Part shown: one piece after another, positions 19,309 to 27,157 of the stretch
Layout of the letters: each line of letters begins with the position of its first letter
How positions within the stretch are numbered: the stretch's first letter is position 1
Assembly (NCBI RefSeq): GCF_000612665.1
Contig: NZ_HG942066.1
Location: 62,001 to 126,000, forward strand
DNA length: 64,000 nt
Source: Neobacillus dielmonensis
GTDB taxonomy: Bacteria > Bacillota > Bacilli > Bacillales > Cytobacillaceae
Reading direction: 5' to 3'
Notes under the pieces: model-generated
The model's database searches: none
What the model was told of the DNA's origin: nothing
What the model saw: only the letters and a program-made list of their open reading frames with translations
Translations under genes and position numbers: made by a program

Positions 19309-19794
19309 TTAGCTTGTTGGACGACGATTCAGTCGTTTATGAGCAGAATTTTTCTTTTCCGTTATCGCGATATGCTTCATTGCTTTTCCTAGCCCATAAA
19401 GCGGCATATTCCCATAAATCGCCTCATACTCACCGCTTGTCACTTGATAGGTTTCGTGGTAGATGCCCACAGCATCATTGTTGCCCACTTTGGTATTGAA
19501 GTTCTTCCATGCCGTCAGGTGTTTCTCATTCCTTGCATAGGAAAGCAGGTCATCGATGGACCGCCAATATTGAATCATAATAGTCGTCCTAAGACCGAAA
19601 AAGCTTTCCATGGACAAAAAGCCCAGTTCCTCTTGGTTTTGATAAAGCTCTTGAATCATCCCAGGCATAGAAGTGGCGACAGGAAGCCATTTATGCGGGG
19701 CAAGGAATCTATTGATTCTCATTCCAATAATAAAAACGACAACATTCTCATCATTCTCGGTGGTGTAACGCCCCGTAAAGATTTGTTTGGACAT
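19309..19794 (-). CDS. DUF4188 family (monooxygenase-like) protein
   Basis: A 161-residue protein with the DUF4188 pattern: NVVVFIIGMRINRFLAPHKW near the start, MQYW-type segment TTIMIQYWRSIDDLLSYA, and AVGIYHETYQV. The fold is expected to be a ferredoxin-like dimer related to antibiotic-biosynthesis monooxygenases; heme or small-molecule oxidation has been proposed for relatives but is not established. It starts two bases after the PadR gene ends, so both form one operon. GGGGAGG is the ribosome binding site. Confidence 0.8.
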   Translation of the reverse strand: MSKQIFTGRYTTENDENVVVFIIGMRINRFLAPHKWLPVATSMPGMIQELYQNQEELGFLSMESFFGLRTTIMIQYWRSIDDLLSYARNEKHLTAWKNFNTKVGNNDAVGIYHETYQVTSGEYEAIYGNMPLYGLGKAMKHIAITEKKNSAHKRLNRRPTS

Positions 19795-19796
19795 GA

Positions 19797-20351
19797 TTAT
19801 TCCTCCCCATTTAAGAGTTGTTCAAGCGTAAAGGTGCACCAGTCGATGGCAGCCACTGTTACCCGCTTTCCATAATCCAATGTGAACAGCCAATAGCGGG
19901 CATCCTCGTGGTTTTGTTGGTAATGGGTAATGACCTGTTCAATACTAAGATAGGTTTGGAAGCGATCCTGCAATTTTCGTTTGTAATCCTCCAGAAGGAG
20001 CACCTTGCTTTCCTTGGATTGATAGCGTCCAAAAAACAGTTTGAGCAAAATTTCATTTCGTTCCGTGGGGATTTGCTCGATTGGCTGCTCCAGCCAGGCC
20101 TTTAACGTCTCGATTCCTTTGGGTGTGAGGAAGTACTCATGACGGTCCGGCTTTCCTATATTGGAAGAGGTTTGGACTTCGGCTAATCCTTCCTCAACAA
20201 TGAATTTTAACGTTGGGTAGATCTGGCCATAACTAATTTTCCAGAAATGATTGAGACTTTGGTCGATTTGCTGCTTAATGGAATAACCGGACTTGCAGTC
20301 AGTCGTTAGAATTCCAAGGATCGCGTATGTGGTGTGATTGTATTTCTTCAA
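19797..20351 (-). CDS. PadR family transcriptional regulator
   Basis: A 184-residue repressor with the PadR winged-helix N terminus (YAILGILTTDCKSGYSIKQQ, then FWKISYGQIYPTLKFIVEEG, then YFLTPKGIETLKAWLEQP) and a C-terminal helical dimerisation domain that ends in LEQLLNGEE. PadR proteins usually sense phenolics or drugs. TTG 20351 is the start, with GGGGGG about ten bases upstream. A dyad at 20372-20403 lies directly before it and is the likely autoregulatory operator for this gene and the DUF4188 gene. Confidence 0.93.
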   Translation of the reverse strand: MKKYNHTTYAILGILTTDCKSGYSIKQQIDQSLNHFWKISYGQIYPTLKFIVEEGLAEVQTSSNIGKPDRHEYFLTPKGIETLKAWLEQPIEQIPTERNEILLKLFFGRYQSKESKVLLLEDYKRKLQDRFQTYLSIEQVITHYQQNHEDARYWLFTLDYGKRVTVAAIDWCTFTLEQLLNGEE

Positions 20352-20371
20352 AAATTATCCCCCCTATCTAA

Positions 20372-20403
20372 ATGATATGTATCTTTTAGATATATAATAT
20401 CAT
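20372..20403. promoter_or_regulatory. Imperfect dyad, candidate PadR operator
   Basis: ATGATATGTATC on the left and GATATATAATATCAT on the right form an AT-rich inverted repeat of the ATGT/ACAT kind that PadR proteins bind. It lies 20 bases upstream of the PadR start. Confidence 0.6.
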
Positions 20404-20514
20404 ACTAATGGTAAATTTTGTATAATATCAAAGCCGCTAAGGGATTTTAGCTGAGAACAATTTCATTAGCCAAACAGAATCTTTGATCAGTGCACAATCA
20501 ATCTAGGTCCATTA

Positions 20515-20652
20515 TGGCTAAGCGTCTAGCGGAGCAGGGGATTGTAGATCAAAAGGTTAAAAGCTGCATGATGGAGGCTGCGAGGAAATACAATTGCTCG
20601 GTGACTGAATTAAAGTCACTTGTGGAGTATCCGGAAGATATTGATTGGTAAA
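20515..20652 (+). CDS. Possible 45-residue hypothetical protein
   Basis: An ATG frame with a plausible Bacillus-like product (MAKRLAEQGIVDQKVKSCMM, later CSVTELKSLVEYPEDIDW). Its composition looks coding, but the ribosome binding site is weak and I do not recognise the family. It could be the C-terminal remains of a lost gene. The surrounding 20404-20804 stretch has no other feature that I can support. Confidence 0.3.
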
Positions 20653-20804
20653 GGGAAGATATCTGATATGCTAGGCAATATAAAGGAACATTAGAACAAT
20701 CAAAATCTCAATAATCATCCTTATTTAATTAGTTTTCTGTGAAACCTACCATCAGTAAATGAGATTTTTGGATAGATCAAAAGGAAACCCTATTGAAAAT
20801 AAAA

Positions 20805-20832
20805 GTGAAGCAAGGGTGGGACCTTGCTTCAC
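20805..20832 (-). terminator. Terminator of the catabolic operon
   Basis: GTGAAGCAAGG (20805-20815) pairs with CCTTGCTTCAC (20822-20832), and the minus strand then runs into a T-rich tail. It closes the eight-gene minus-strand operon. Confidence 0.88.
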
Positions 20833-20841
20833 TAAGTCTTC

Positions 20842-21795
20842 TTAAAAAACCGGAGTTAAAGGTGTATGATTCTCCAATACATTTAACACATTTTTGGCTG
20901 AAAGTTTGGCCATCTCTTCTCTTGCTTCTACTGTTGCGTTGCCTATGTGAGGTGTAAGGACCAGGTTTTTTAACTGTTTTAATTCTTCGGTAATGTGAGG
21001 TTCGAATTCAAATACATCAAGTGCTGCCCCAGCAATTTCCTCTGATAGAAGCGCTTGAACAAGGTCCATCTCCTTGACGACAGGTCCCCTTGATAAATTA
21101 AGGAAAAAAGCACTTTTCTTCATTCGTGCAAATGCCTCTTTTGTAAAAAGGTGATGTGTTTCTTCATTATATACAGTATGTACCGTTACAATATCACACG
21201 TCTGCAGAAGTTCATTGAGTTCCAAATAGGTTGCATCAAACTGATCTTCCAGTTCAACTGGTTTCTTCGCACGCCCGGTATAATAAATATCCATTCCGAA
21301 AGCCTTCGCACGTTTGGCTACTGCCTGCCCGATTTTTCCGAAACCTACAATGCCAAGCTTTTTATTAGCCAACTCTCTTCCTAAAAAGAAAAGCGGTGCC
21401 CAGCCATCAAACCCGGTTGTGCGGCAGAGTGTGTCTCCCTCAGGAATCCGTCTGAGAAGGGCGAGCATTAAACCAAGAGCCAGTTCTGCCGTGGCTTCTG
21501 TAGAAACACCTGGTGTATTCGTTACCAAAATCCCTTTTTCCTTGGCTGCTTCAATATGAATGTTATCAAAGCCTGCCCCGAAGTTAGCAATGATTTGTAA
21601 ATGAGGAGCAGCCTCCATGATACTTTTTGTTACCTTAGTGGAGAGGGGGCAAAGGAGGGCGTCGGCATCCTTGACTCCCTCGATTAATTCATCTTCTGTA
21701 ATAAGTTTTTTTCCTGTGTACACTGTCAATTTGTGCTCTGAGAGTAGTTCGTAACCGATGTCCGGAATTTCACCGGAAATGAATATTTTGGCCAT
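20842..21795 (-). CDS. D-2-hydroxyacid dehydrogenase (glyoxylate/hydroxypyruvate reductase type)
   Basis: A 317-residue NAD(P)-dependent enzyme of the D-isomer family. Visible are the Rossmann motif GIVGFGKIGQAVAKRAKAFG, the catalytic Arg in FLNLSRGPVV, Glu in ALDVFEFEPHI and His in LTPHIGNAT. It reduces a 2-oxoacid such as glyoxylate to the D-hydroxyacid. It is the last gene of the operon, 19 bases behind the isomerase-like gene, with AAAGGAG upstream. In an allantoin-type pathway, reduction of glyoxylate to glycolate would fit, but other 2-oxoacids are possible. Confidence 0.92.
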   Translation of the reverse strand: MAKIFISGEIPDIGYELLSEHKLTVYTGKKLITEDELIEGVKDADALLCPLSTKVTKSIMEAAPHLQIIANFGAGFDNIHIEAAKEKGILVTNTPGVSTEATAELALGLMLALLRRIPEGDTLCRTTGFDGWAPLFFLGRELANKKLGIVGFGKIGQAVAKRAKAFGMDIYYTGRAKKPVELEDQFDATYLELNELLQTCDIVTVHTVYNEETHHLFTKEAFARMKKSAFFLNLSRGPVVKEMDLVQALLSEEIAGAALDVFEFEPHITEELKQLKNLVLTPHIGNATVEAREEMAKLSAKNVLNVLENHTPLTPVF

Positions 21796-21814
21796 TCATG
21801 CTGGCTCCTTTCTA

Positions 21815-22564
21815 TTAATCGTTGAGTACTGTTTGCTTGACATCAAAGATTTTTCCCCAGCCATTTATGGAAGAAGGATCTTCACCCATCATCCGCATGC
21901 ACTGCCACAATAAAACGGTGATGGTATCGTAAAGGATGAACCCGTATTTTTCTTCATAATAATCTGCTTTAGTGACGGCTGGAAAGTTGGTACAAACAAT
22001 GCTGATACCGTCGGCCTGATCAACGGCAACGTCTTTTATCATTTCTTCAATTCTTTCATCTGTTACTTGGCTGAAGGAACGATTCACCGTCTGCCCCAGC
22101 CCCTTTTGCTGAATCGTTCGGATGCCGCCATGTTTCAAATATTGTTCAGCAATCAACTCATTGATGGGGGAGATATACGGTGTAACGAGATGAAGGGTTT
22201 TGACGTCATTGGCTTGAAAGGCTTCCATTTGGGCAAGCATCGATGTGGTCGCCGGGATGCCGGTACGTTCCGTAATTTTCCGGCAAAGCTCTTGGTCCAC
22301 TTCGAATCCGAGCCATCCGCCAGATGTTCCATTCCAAGCAATGACATCCACTTCAGCATGAGCCAGCAATTCGGCTGCTTTCAGCATTGGCTCAAAGTCA
22401 AACTGACTAAGGGCATCTTGTTCCAATGAGATTTTTGTTACTTCAAAACGCCCATAATGACAGGTAATATTCTTTAAATTCGCCGTCATGGCTGAGCAGA
22501 TTGGTTCAAGTACTGTATTAGATGAAGGGGTCAGCATTCCAATTTTCTTTGGTTCAGGTCTCAT
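21815..22564 (-). CDS. Asp/Glu racemase superfamily protein, arylmalonate decarboxylase/maleate isomerase-like
   Basis: A 249-residue protein that opens with KKIGMLTPSSNTVLEP, the maleate cis-trans isomerase signature. The family uses two facing residues, one in each half. Here the first position is Gly (WNGTSGGW) and only the second has Cys (IVCTNFPAV). Maleate isomerases and racemases carry Cys at both; arylmalonate decarboxylase has Gly first and Cys second. So a one-cysteine decarboxylase or isomerase chemistry is more likely than racemisation. Operon position between the GntR regulator and the 2-hydroxyacid dehydrogenase puts it in the same pathway. Confidence 0.8.
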   Translation of the reverse strand: MRPEPKKIGMLTPSSNTVLEPICSAMTANLKNITCHYGRFEVTKISLEQDALSQFDFEPMLKAAELLAHAEVDVIAWNGTSGGWLGFEVDQELCRKITERTGIPATTSMLAQMEAFQANDVKTLHLVTPYISPINELIAEQYLKHGGIRTIQQKGLGQTVNRSFSQVTDERIEEMIKDVAVDQADGISIVCTNFPAVTKADYYEEKYGFILYDTITVLLWQCMRMMGEDPSSINGWGKIFDVKQTVLND

Positions 22565-22583
22565 TCTAGGTTCCTCCTAAGCG

Positions 22584-23252
22584 TTACAAAGTAGTGTTAG
22601 TTTCAAGAAAGTGGGTTATATCGTTTTCGATATGCATCATCATCGCGGCCGCAGCTCTTTTACTTTCACGATTCTTCATATATTGATAGATGTGTTTATG
22701 TTCCTCGTAGAGCTCTTTTCCGCGGTTCTTCCCTGTAAAGTTAAGAACACGGAAATAATAGCTTAATGAATTAATATCTCTTAATTGCTTTTTCAATAGC
22801 TGGTTATTGTTATATAGGATGATGCTTTCATGAAATTCAGTGTTCAGTTCAATCAGTCTCTCGCGATTGTGTTCTTCATCAACGAGAAATCGTTCCGTTT
22901 TTTCGATGATTTCTCCAATCTCTTCAAGCTGATCGTTTGTTGCTGTTTCGGTGGTCAGCTTGGCGGCTAAGGACTCTAAAGCCATCCGGCATTGGTAAAT
23001 TTGGACGATATCATCTAGAGTAGGTTCAAACACAAAGATGCGGGATTTTTCATCCGATACGAGCAAACCTTCTTTAATGAGGGCTTTGACTGCCTCGCGG
23101 ACAGGGCTGCGGCTTGTATTAAACAGACCTGCCAACCTCGATTCATAAACCCGTTCTCCGGGTTTAATTTTCATATAAAGAATCATTTCCCGAAGCTTAT
23201 AATAAATTTGATCGTAATAGGGCATTGATTTTTCGATTGCGTATGGATCCAT
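22584..23252 (-). CDS. GntR family regulator, FadR/FCD type
   Basis: A 222-residue regulator with an N-terminal winged helix (YYKLREMILYMKIKPGERVY, then LFNTSRSPVREAVKALIKEG) and an all-helical FCD ligand domain (DIVQIYQCRMALESLAAKL, FHESIILYNNNQLLK). ATG 23252 is chosen with TTGGAGGGAG upstream; a GTG at 23270 is in frame but lies before that site. FCD regulators usually bind small carboxylates. It sits inside the operon it probably controls and could act at the duplicated promoters near 28.3 and 29.6 kb. Confidence 0.93.
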   Translation of the reverse strand: MDPYAIEKSMPYYDQIYYKLREMILYMKIKPGERVYESRLAGLFNTSRSPVREAVKALIKEGLLVSDEKSRIFVFEPTLDDIVQIYQCRMALESLAAKLTTETATNDQLEEIGEIIEKTERFLVDEEHNRERLIELNTEFHESIILYNNNQLLKKQLRDINSLSYYFRVLNFTGKNRGKELYEEHKHIYQYMKNRESKRAAAAMMMHIENDITHFLETNTTL

Positions 23253-23278
23253 TTTCTCCCTCCAATTCACGTGTGATT

Positions 23279-24601
23279 TTAGCTATAACGGCCCCAGCAT
23301 TGATTGGCCAGCTTTTGTATATGGGAGCAAAGTTCCGCTTCATCAATACCAAGAACCTTCCCGTCTTTCACACGCCATTCGCCGTCAATCCAAACATGCT
23401 CAACGTCCGTTGCCTGTGCAGAATGGACAAGTGTTCCATAAGGAGAAATAATCGGTGTTAGATGGTACTTTTCCTTCTTTACCGCAATAAGATCGGCCTT
23501 CTTTCCGATTTCGATAGAGCCGATTTCTTCTGCCATCCCAAGTGCTTTGGCTCCATTTAGTGTCGCCATTTCAACTAAATGGCGGGGCGCAGGTTCTGTC
23601 CGCCTGCCGCTCGACAGCCGATGAACAGCCATCCCAAACCGCATCGATTCAAACATGCTAGCAGACATGGAGTCGGTACAGATTGCAACGTTTACTCCTT
23701 TTTCCTCAAGGGAGGAAATGGGGGCGACATCGCCTTTTTTCAAATTTCCTTCCGGCACATGGGCAACACTTGTATTGGTGTTCGCCAGGAGTTCTTGGTC
23801 TGCTTCCGTTAAGTGGATACAGTGTGCCGCAACTGTCTTCGGTCCAAGAATGCCAAGCTCATTATACAATTGGACCGGTGTCAATCCATCTCTACGCTGA
23901 ATTTCTTCCACTTCCATGTTGCTTTGAGCGAGGTGGGTAGTAATCCCGACATCATACTTCTTTGCAAGTGAAATGATATCTTCTAAAAAAGGGGTGGTGC
24001 ACGTGTCTGGTGCATGAGGACCGAAATGGCAAGTTATTCTGCCATTCGCTTTGCCATGCCAGTTCTCGATTAGTTCCACGTTCTTTGATAGTGTCTTGTA
24101 TTGTGCTTCTTCATCTAGAAGATAGAGATGTTCAGGGATACGGAAAAAATCGACGTTATGGATCCGTTCGCTTATGACCCCGCGCAGACCAAGATCGGCA
24201 AGCGCCTGAATACTTTTTTCGGATTGAATGTAATTGGAGCCAATACAGGTATTACCGGCTCTCAGTGCCTCAACATAGCCAAGGATGTTAAACATATCGC
24301 ACTCTTCTTCCGTTAAGAGAACCCCTTGAGGGATATTGCGGGAGTATAGGGGCGGAACCCCTGTGTCTGCTCCTACACCTCTGGTGGAGACAAGTGCCCC
24401 ATGATAGTGAGGATTTACAAATCCGGGCATAACCATCATCGAAGAACAGTCAATGATTTGTGCCATTGGATATTGCTCGATCATGGCCGAATAGTCTCCG
24501 ATATCCTGGATGAGGTTATTGTTGACGACAACAGCCGATTGATAAAGAATGTCAGCATTCTTATTTAGTGTAAGGAGATCTCCTTTTATTAAAAACAACA
24601 T
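23279..24601 (-). CDS. Amidohydrolase superfamily deaminase/hydrolase (ATZ/TRZ-like)
   Basis: A 440-residue metal-dependent hydrolase of the cytosine deaminase/chlorohydrolase branch. Metal ligands are visible as HYH (FVNPHYHGALV), His in CHFGPHAPDT and in ITTHLAQSNMEVEE, a further His in VAAHCIHLTEAD, and Asp in ICTDSMSASM. These enzymes remove an amino group or other leaving group from a nitrogen heterocycle. It overlaps no neighbour, being 9 bases behind the C45-type gene, with GAGGTG upstream. The second metal-pocket sequence SVAHVPEGNLKKGD differs from the common S-H-NP-SN form, so substrate prediction from guanine or cytosine deaminase is unsafe. Confidence 0.88.
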   Translation of the reverse strand: MLFLIKGDLLTLNKNADILYQSAVVVNNNLIQDIGDYSAMIEQYPMAQIIDCSSMMVMPGFVNPHYHGALVSTRGVGADTGVPPLYSRNIPQGVLLTEEECDMFNILGYVEALRAGNTCIGSNYIQSEKSIQALADLGLRGVISERIHNVDFFRIPEHLYLLDEEAQYKTLSKNVELIENWHGKANGRITCHFGPHAPDTCTTPFLEDIISLAKKYDVGITTHLAQSNMEVEEIQRRDGLTPVQLYNELGILGPKTVAAHCIHLTEADQELLANTNTSVAHVPEGNLKKGDVAPISSLEEKGVNVAICTDSMSASMFESMRFGMAVHRLSSGRRTEPAPRHLVEMATLNGAKALGMAEEIGSIEIGKKADLIAVKKEKYHLTPIISPYGTLVHSAQATDVEHVWIDGEWRVKDGKVLGIDEAELCSHIQKLANQCWGRYS

Positions 24602-24610
24602 GTTAACACC

Positions 24611-25390
24611 TCAATGGTTGAAAGTAAGAGCTGCCCACTGATTGTGGCAGGGGGGGCCATCAGAATAAATCAGCCTTCTATTTTTTATATCAATAATCAA
24701 TGCTGTCTCTGTCGAGTGAACGGATAAATCCTTACTTCTCGAACCTTTGTTTTCAAAATCATGAATGCATAGGGACCCGATTTGTTGCTGATCGTTCGGG
24801 AGATGGGTGCTTAGAAGCTTTTTCATCTCTTCTAGCCATGTGGCCCCGCTCATTTCCTTTATCCCCATTTCAGCTTGAGTATATCGCAGTCTACGATCCT
24901 CCCATTCTATTAACCTCATTTCCTCATCCTGTAAAAGAAGGGATTCATTTGCGCGTATCATATAATCTGACTGGATTAGCTGCCCTTTTGTGCTTAGATG
25001 CGGCTCGTGTTCGAATACGGCCATTCCACCCTCTGCATCCATAAGGAAATGAGTTCCTCCGACTCCGCTGGGTTGTTCTGTAAAAAATGTCTCTAATGTG
25101 TGCAAGCCTTCCTGAACCGTACGACACCGGGATAAGGCCAATTCATTCGCCAATCCGCGTGTATCCTGGTTCTCAGACTTTGGCAGTTTCGTTCCGGCAT
25201 AGGAGGAAAGCACAGCTAGCCCACTCTCGTTGATGCCGGAATTGACCCCTTTTTGCCAGCCCATTTTGAAATATAGAAAGCCATAGCGGTTTACACCTGT
25301 TGGCTTATAAGCAAAAGTAAGGAGTGTTTTGGGTGTATCGACCGTCTTTGCTGCTACAAGTAAATCCCGTTTCATCATCATCGTGCACAC
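24611..25390 (-). CDS. C45-family N-terminal nucleophile amidase/acyltransferase
   Basis: A 259-residue protein related to acyl-coenzyme A:6-aminopenicillanate acyltransferase. The start is GTG 25390 followed directly by Cys2, which would become the N-terminal nucleophile after removal of Met. Other family features are NSGINESGLAVLSSYAG and GGTHFLMDAEGGMAVFEHEP, and the late SLCIHDF segment. It should hydrolyse or transfer an amide-linked acyl group. It lies 12 bases behind the ABC ATPase gene, with AGGGGG upstream, and so belongs to the catabolic operon. A role in releasing the core substrate from an acylated form is inference. Confidence 0.8.
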   Translation of the reverse strand: MCTMMMKRDLLVAAKTVDTPKTLLTFAYKPTGVNRYGFLYFKMGWQKGVNSGINESGLAVLSSYAGTKLPKSENQDTRGLANELALSRCRTVQEGLHTLETFFTEQPSGVGGTHFLMDAEGGMAVFEHEPHLSTKGQLIQSDYMIRANESLLLQDEEMRLIEWEDRRLRYTQAEMGIKEMSGATWLEEMKKLLSTHLPNDQQQIGSLCIHDFENKGSRSKDLSVHSTETALIIDIKNRRLIYSDGPPCHNQWAALTFNH

Positions 25391-25402
25391 TACATTTGCC
25401 CC

Positions 25403-26197
25403 CTATATCACTTGGTGGATGGGTGTTTTGCGTTCACTGGTATTTTTGTTTTTTACAATTAAATCGAGAATTTCCCGCTTGTATTGGTTAAAGATTGGGG
25501 AAGTTGTGTCCCGCGGACGGCTCATATCCAGATCAATGATTTTGTTTACTCTGCCAGGGCGATTGCTAAGAACAATAATTTTTGTTCCAAGGATTAGGGC
25601 CTCTTCAACAGAATGGGTAACAAAGATGATCGTCCGTTTATGCTCCTGCCAGATGCGGGCCAACTCCTCCTGCATGTCTGTTTTCGTAAATGGATCAAGG
25701 GCTGCAAATGGTTCATCCATTAAGATTAGGGAAGGATTCTGAAGCAATGCTCTCGCAATTCCAACACGTTGGTTCATCCCGCCCGACAATTCATGGGGAT
25801 AGTGATTTTCAAATCCTGTCAGTCCTACCATGTCAATATATTTTTGGGCTTCTTCCTTTTGCTTTTTCCTGCTCATTCCTTGAAGTTTTAAATAAAAGGA
25901 GATATTCTTTGAAACGGTTAACCATGGCATTAAGGTAGGTGCTTGAAAGACCATTCCGCGATCAGCGCCCATTCCTTCAATTTTCTTGCGGTTTACCAAA
26001 ATTTCTCCAGCCGTTGGCTTTTCAAATCCAGCAATCATATTGAGCAAGGTAGATTTGCCGCAGCCGCTGCCCCCAAGGAGGCAGACAAACTCATTCTCTT
26101 TAATTGAAAAATTTATATTTTCTAAGGCCTTTACGGAAGTGCCGCGTTTTTCATCTTTAAATACCTTCTCCACATTTTTTACTTCTAAGAATTCCAT
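25403..26197 (-). CDS. ABC transporter ATP-binding protein (SsuB/TauB/NitT type)
   Basis: A 264-residue ATPase with Walker A GGSGCGKSTLLN near residue 38, Q-loop VFQAPTLMPWL, signature LSGGMNQRVGIARAL and Walker B LILMDEPFAALD, and the H-loop VTHSVEEAL. It powers an importer together with the permease 13 bases upstream and the NMT1-like lipoprotein. This ATPase type serves sulfonates, nitrate, taurine and pyrimidine or thiamine precursors. AAGGGGG precedes the ATG. Confidence 0.95.
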   Translation of the reverse strand: MEFLEVKNVEKVFKDEKRGTSVKALENINFSIKENEFVCLLGGSGCGKSTLLNMIAGFEKPTAGEILVNRKKIEGMGADRGMVFQAPTLMPWLTVSKNISFYLKLQGMSRKKQKEEAQKYIDMVGLTGFENHYPHELSGGMNQRVGIARALLQNPSLILMDEPFAALDPFTKTDMQEELARIWQEHKRTIIFVTHSVEEALILGTKIIVLSNRPGRVNKIIDLDMSRPRDTTSPIFNQYKREILDLIVKNKNTSERKTPIHQVI

Positions 26198-26210
26198 TTA
26201 CCCATCCCCC

Positions 26211-27026
26211 TTAAGATTGTGTGCTTTCAATGGATACGCCCCGCTGCCAAGGAAGCACGGCCGCGATAATTTTCTTTAAGATAAAATCAGTAGAAAATCC
26301 AAGCAACCCGATACTGACCATACTGGCAATGACAAGGTCATAGCGGAGAAAATAATAGGCATCCCAGAGAACATACCCAAGTCCACTTTTCACCGCAATC
26401 ATTTCTGCTGTTACTGTTAGCATCCAGGCTGAACCTACCCCAATTCTCATTCCGGAAAAGATACTTGGAAGGGCGGCAGGAAGGATCACATATCGTAATA
26501 GATGCCACTGATTGGCTCCCATCATCCCGCCGGCCCGCACTAAGTTCTTGTCAATGGTTCGGACGCCATGAATGGTATTAACCAAAATGGGAAAGAACGA
26601 GGCTAAAAATACAAGAAAGATAGCTGGACGATTTGCGATTCCAAACCAAATGATGGCGAGAGGGATCCATGCAACAGGAGGGATGGGACGCAGGATTTGG
26701 ATAGTCGGTTCCAATAACTTTTCTGCAAATTTTGACCAGCCAATGATAATCCCAATGGTGACCGCAGTAACAACGGCTAAACTATAGCCTGCTATGACAC
26801 GCCATGCACTGCTGGCTGCATCGTTCAGCCATTGGCCGCTATGGACTTCAGCTGCTCCAGTCGAGCCAGTAATCCAATCACCCAATGATACAAGTATTTT
26901 CGTTGGGGCAGGCAGCAGGGCACTGGATACAAAGCCTAATCTCGAAAATAATTCCCAAATGACAATGATACTGAGAGGGACAACAAGTTTAGTAGAAAAT
27001 GATGCGATGGTCTGTTTCAATTTCAT
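26211..27026 (-). CDS. ABC transporter permease (SsuC/TauC type)
   Basis: A 271-residue inner-membrane protein with about six spans and the EAA-like loop GMMGANQWHLLRYVILPAA followed by PSIFSGMRIGVGSAW. ATG 27026 is chosen because AGGAGG lies nine bases upstream; the longer frame to 27158 runs through a hairpin and is not expected to be translated. It pairs with the ATPase and lipoprotein of the same operon. Confidence 0.93.
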   Translation of the reverse strand: MKLKQTIASFSTKLVVPLSIIVIWELFSRLGFVSSALLPAPTKILVSLGDWITGSTGAAEVHSGQWLNDAASSAWRVIAGYSLAVVTAVTIGIIIGWSKFAEKLLEPTIQILRPIPPVAWIPLAIIWFGIANRPAIFLVFLASFFPILVNTIHGVRTIDKNLVRAGGMMGANQWHLLRYVILPAALPSIFSGMRIGVGSAWMLTVTAEMIAVKSGLGYVLWDAYYFLRYDLVIASMVSIGLLGFSTDFILKKIIAAVLPWQRGVSIESTQS

Positions 27027-27082
27027 ATATGTTCCTCCTATCTTTTGTGAAGTTTCAGAACTGCGAATTTGTGTATTCAGAT

Positions 27083-27110
27083 CGTGAGGGCGGGGGATAC
27101 CGCACTCACG
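27083..27110. other. Hairpin between the lipoprotein and permease genes
   Basis: CGTGAGGGCGG (27083-27093) pairs with CCGCACTCACG (27100-27110) with one mismatch. Without a T-run it more likely stabilises or processes the upstream mRNA, giving more binding protein than permease, as in many ABC operons. Confidence 0.6.
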
Positions 27111-27157
27111 ATTGAAAGAAGCTGTTTTAGTAGGATGCCATAAGCCAATAGGTTCCA

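Noticed and set aside
19182-20105. Long plus-strand frames opposite the DUF4188 and PadR genes
   Set aside because: They are antisense shadows of genes with clear family motifs.
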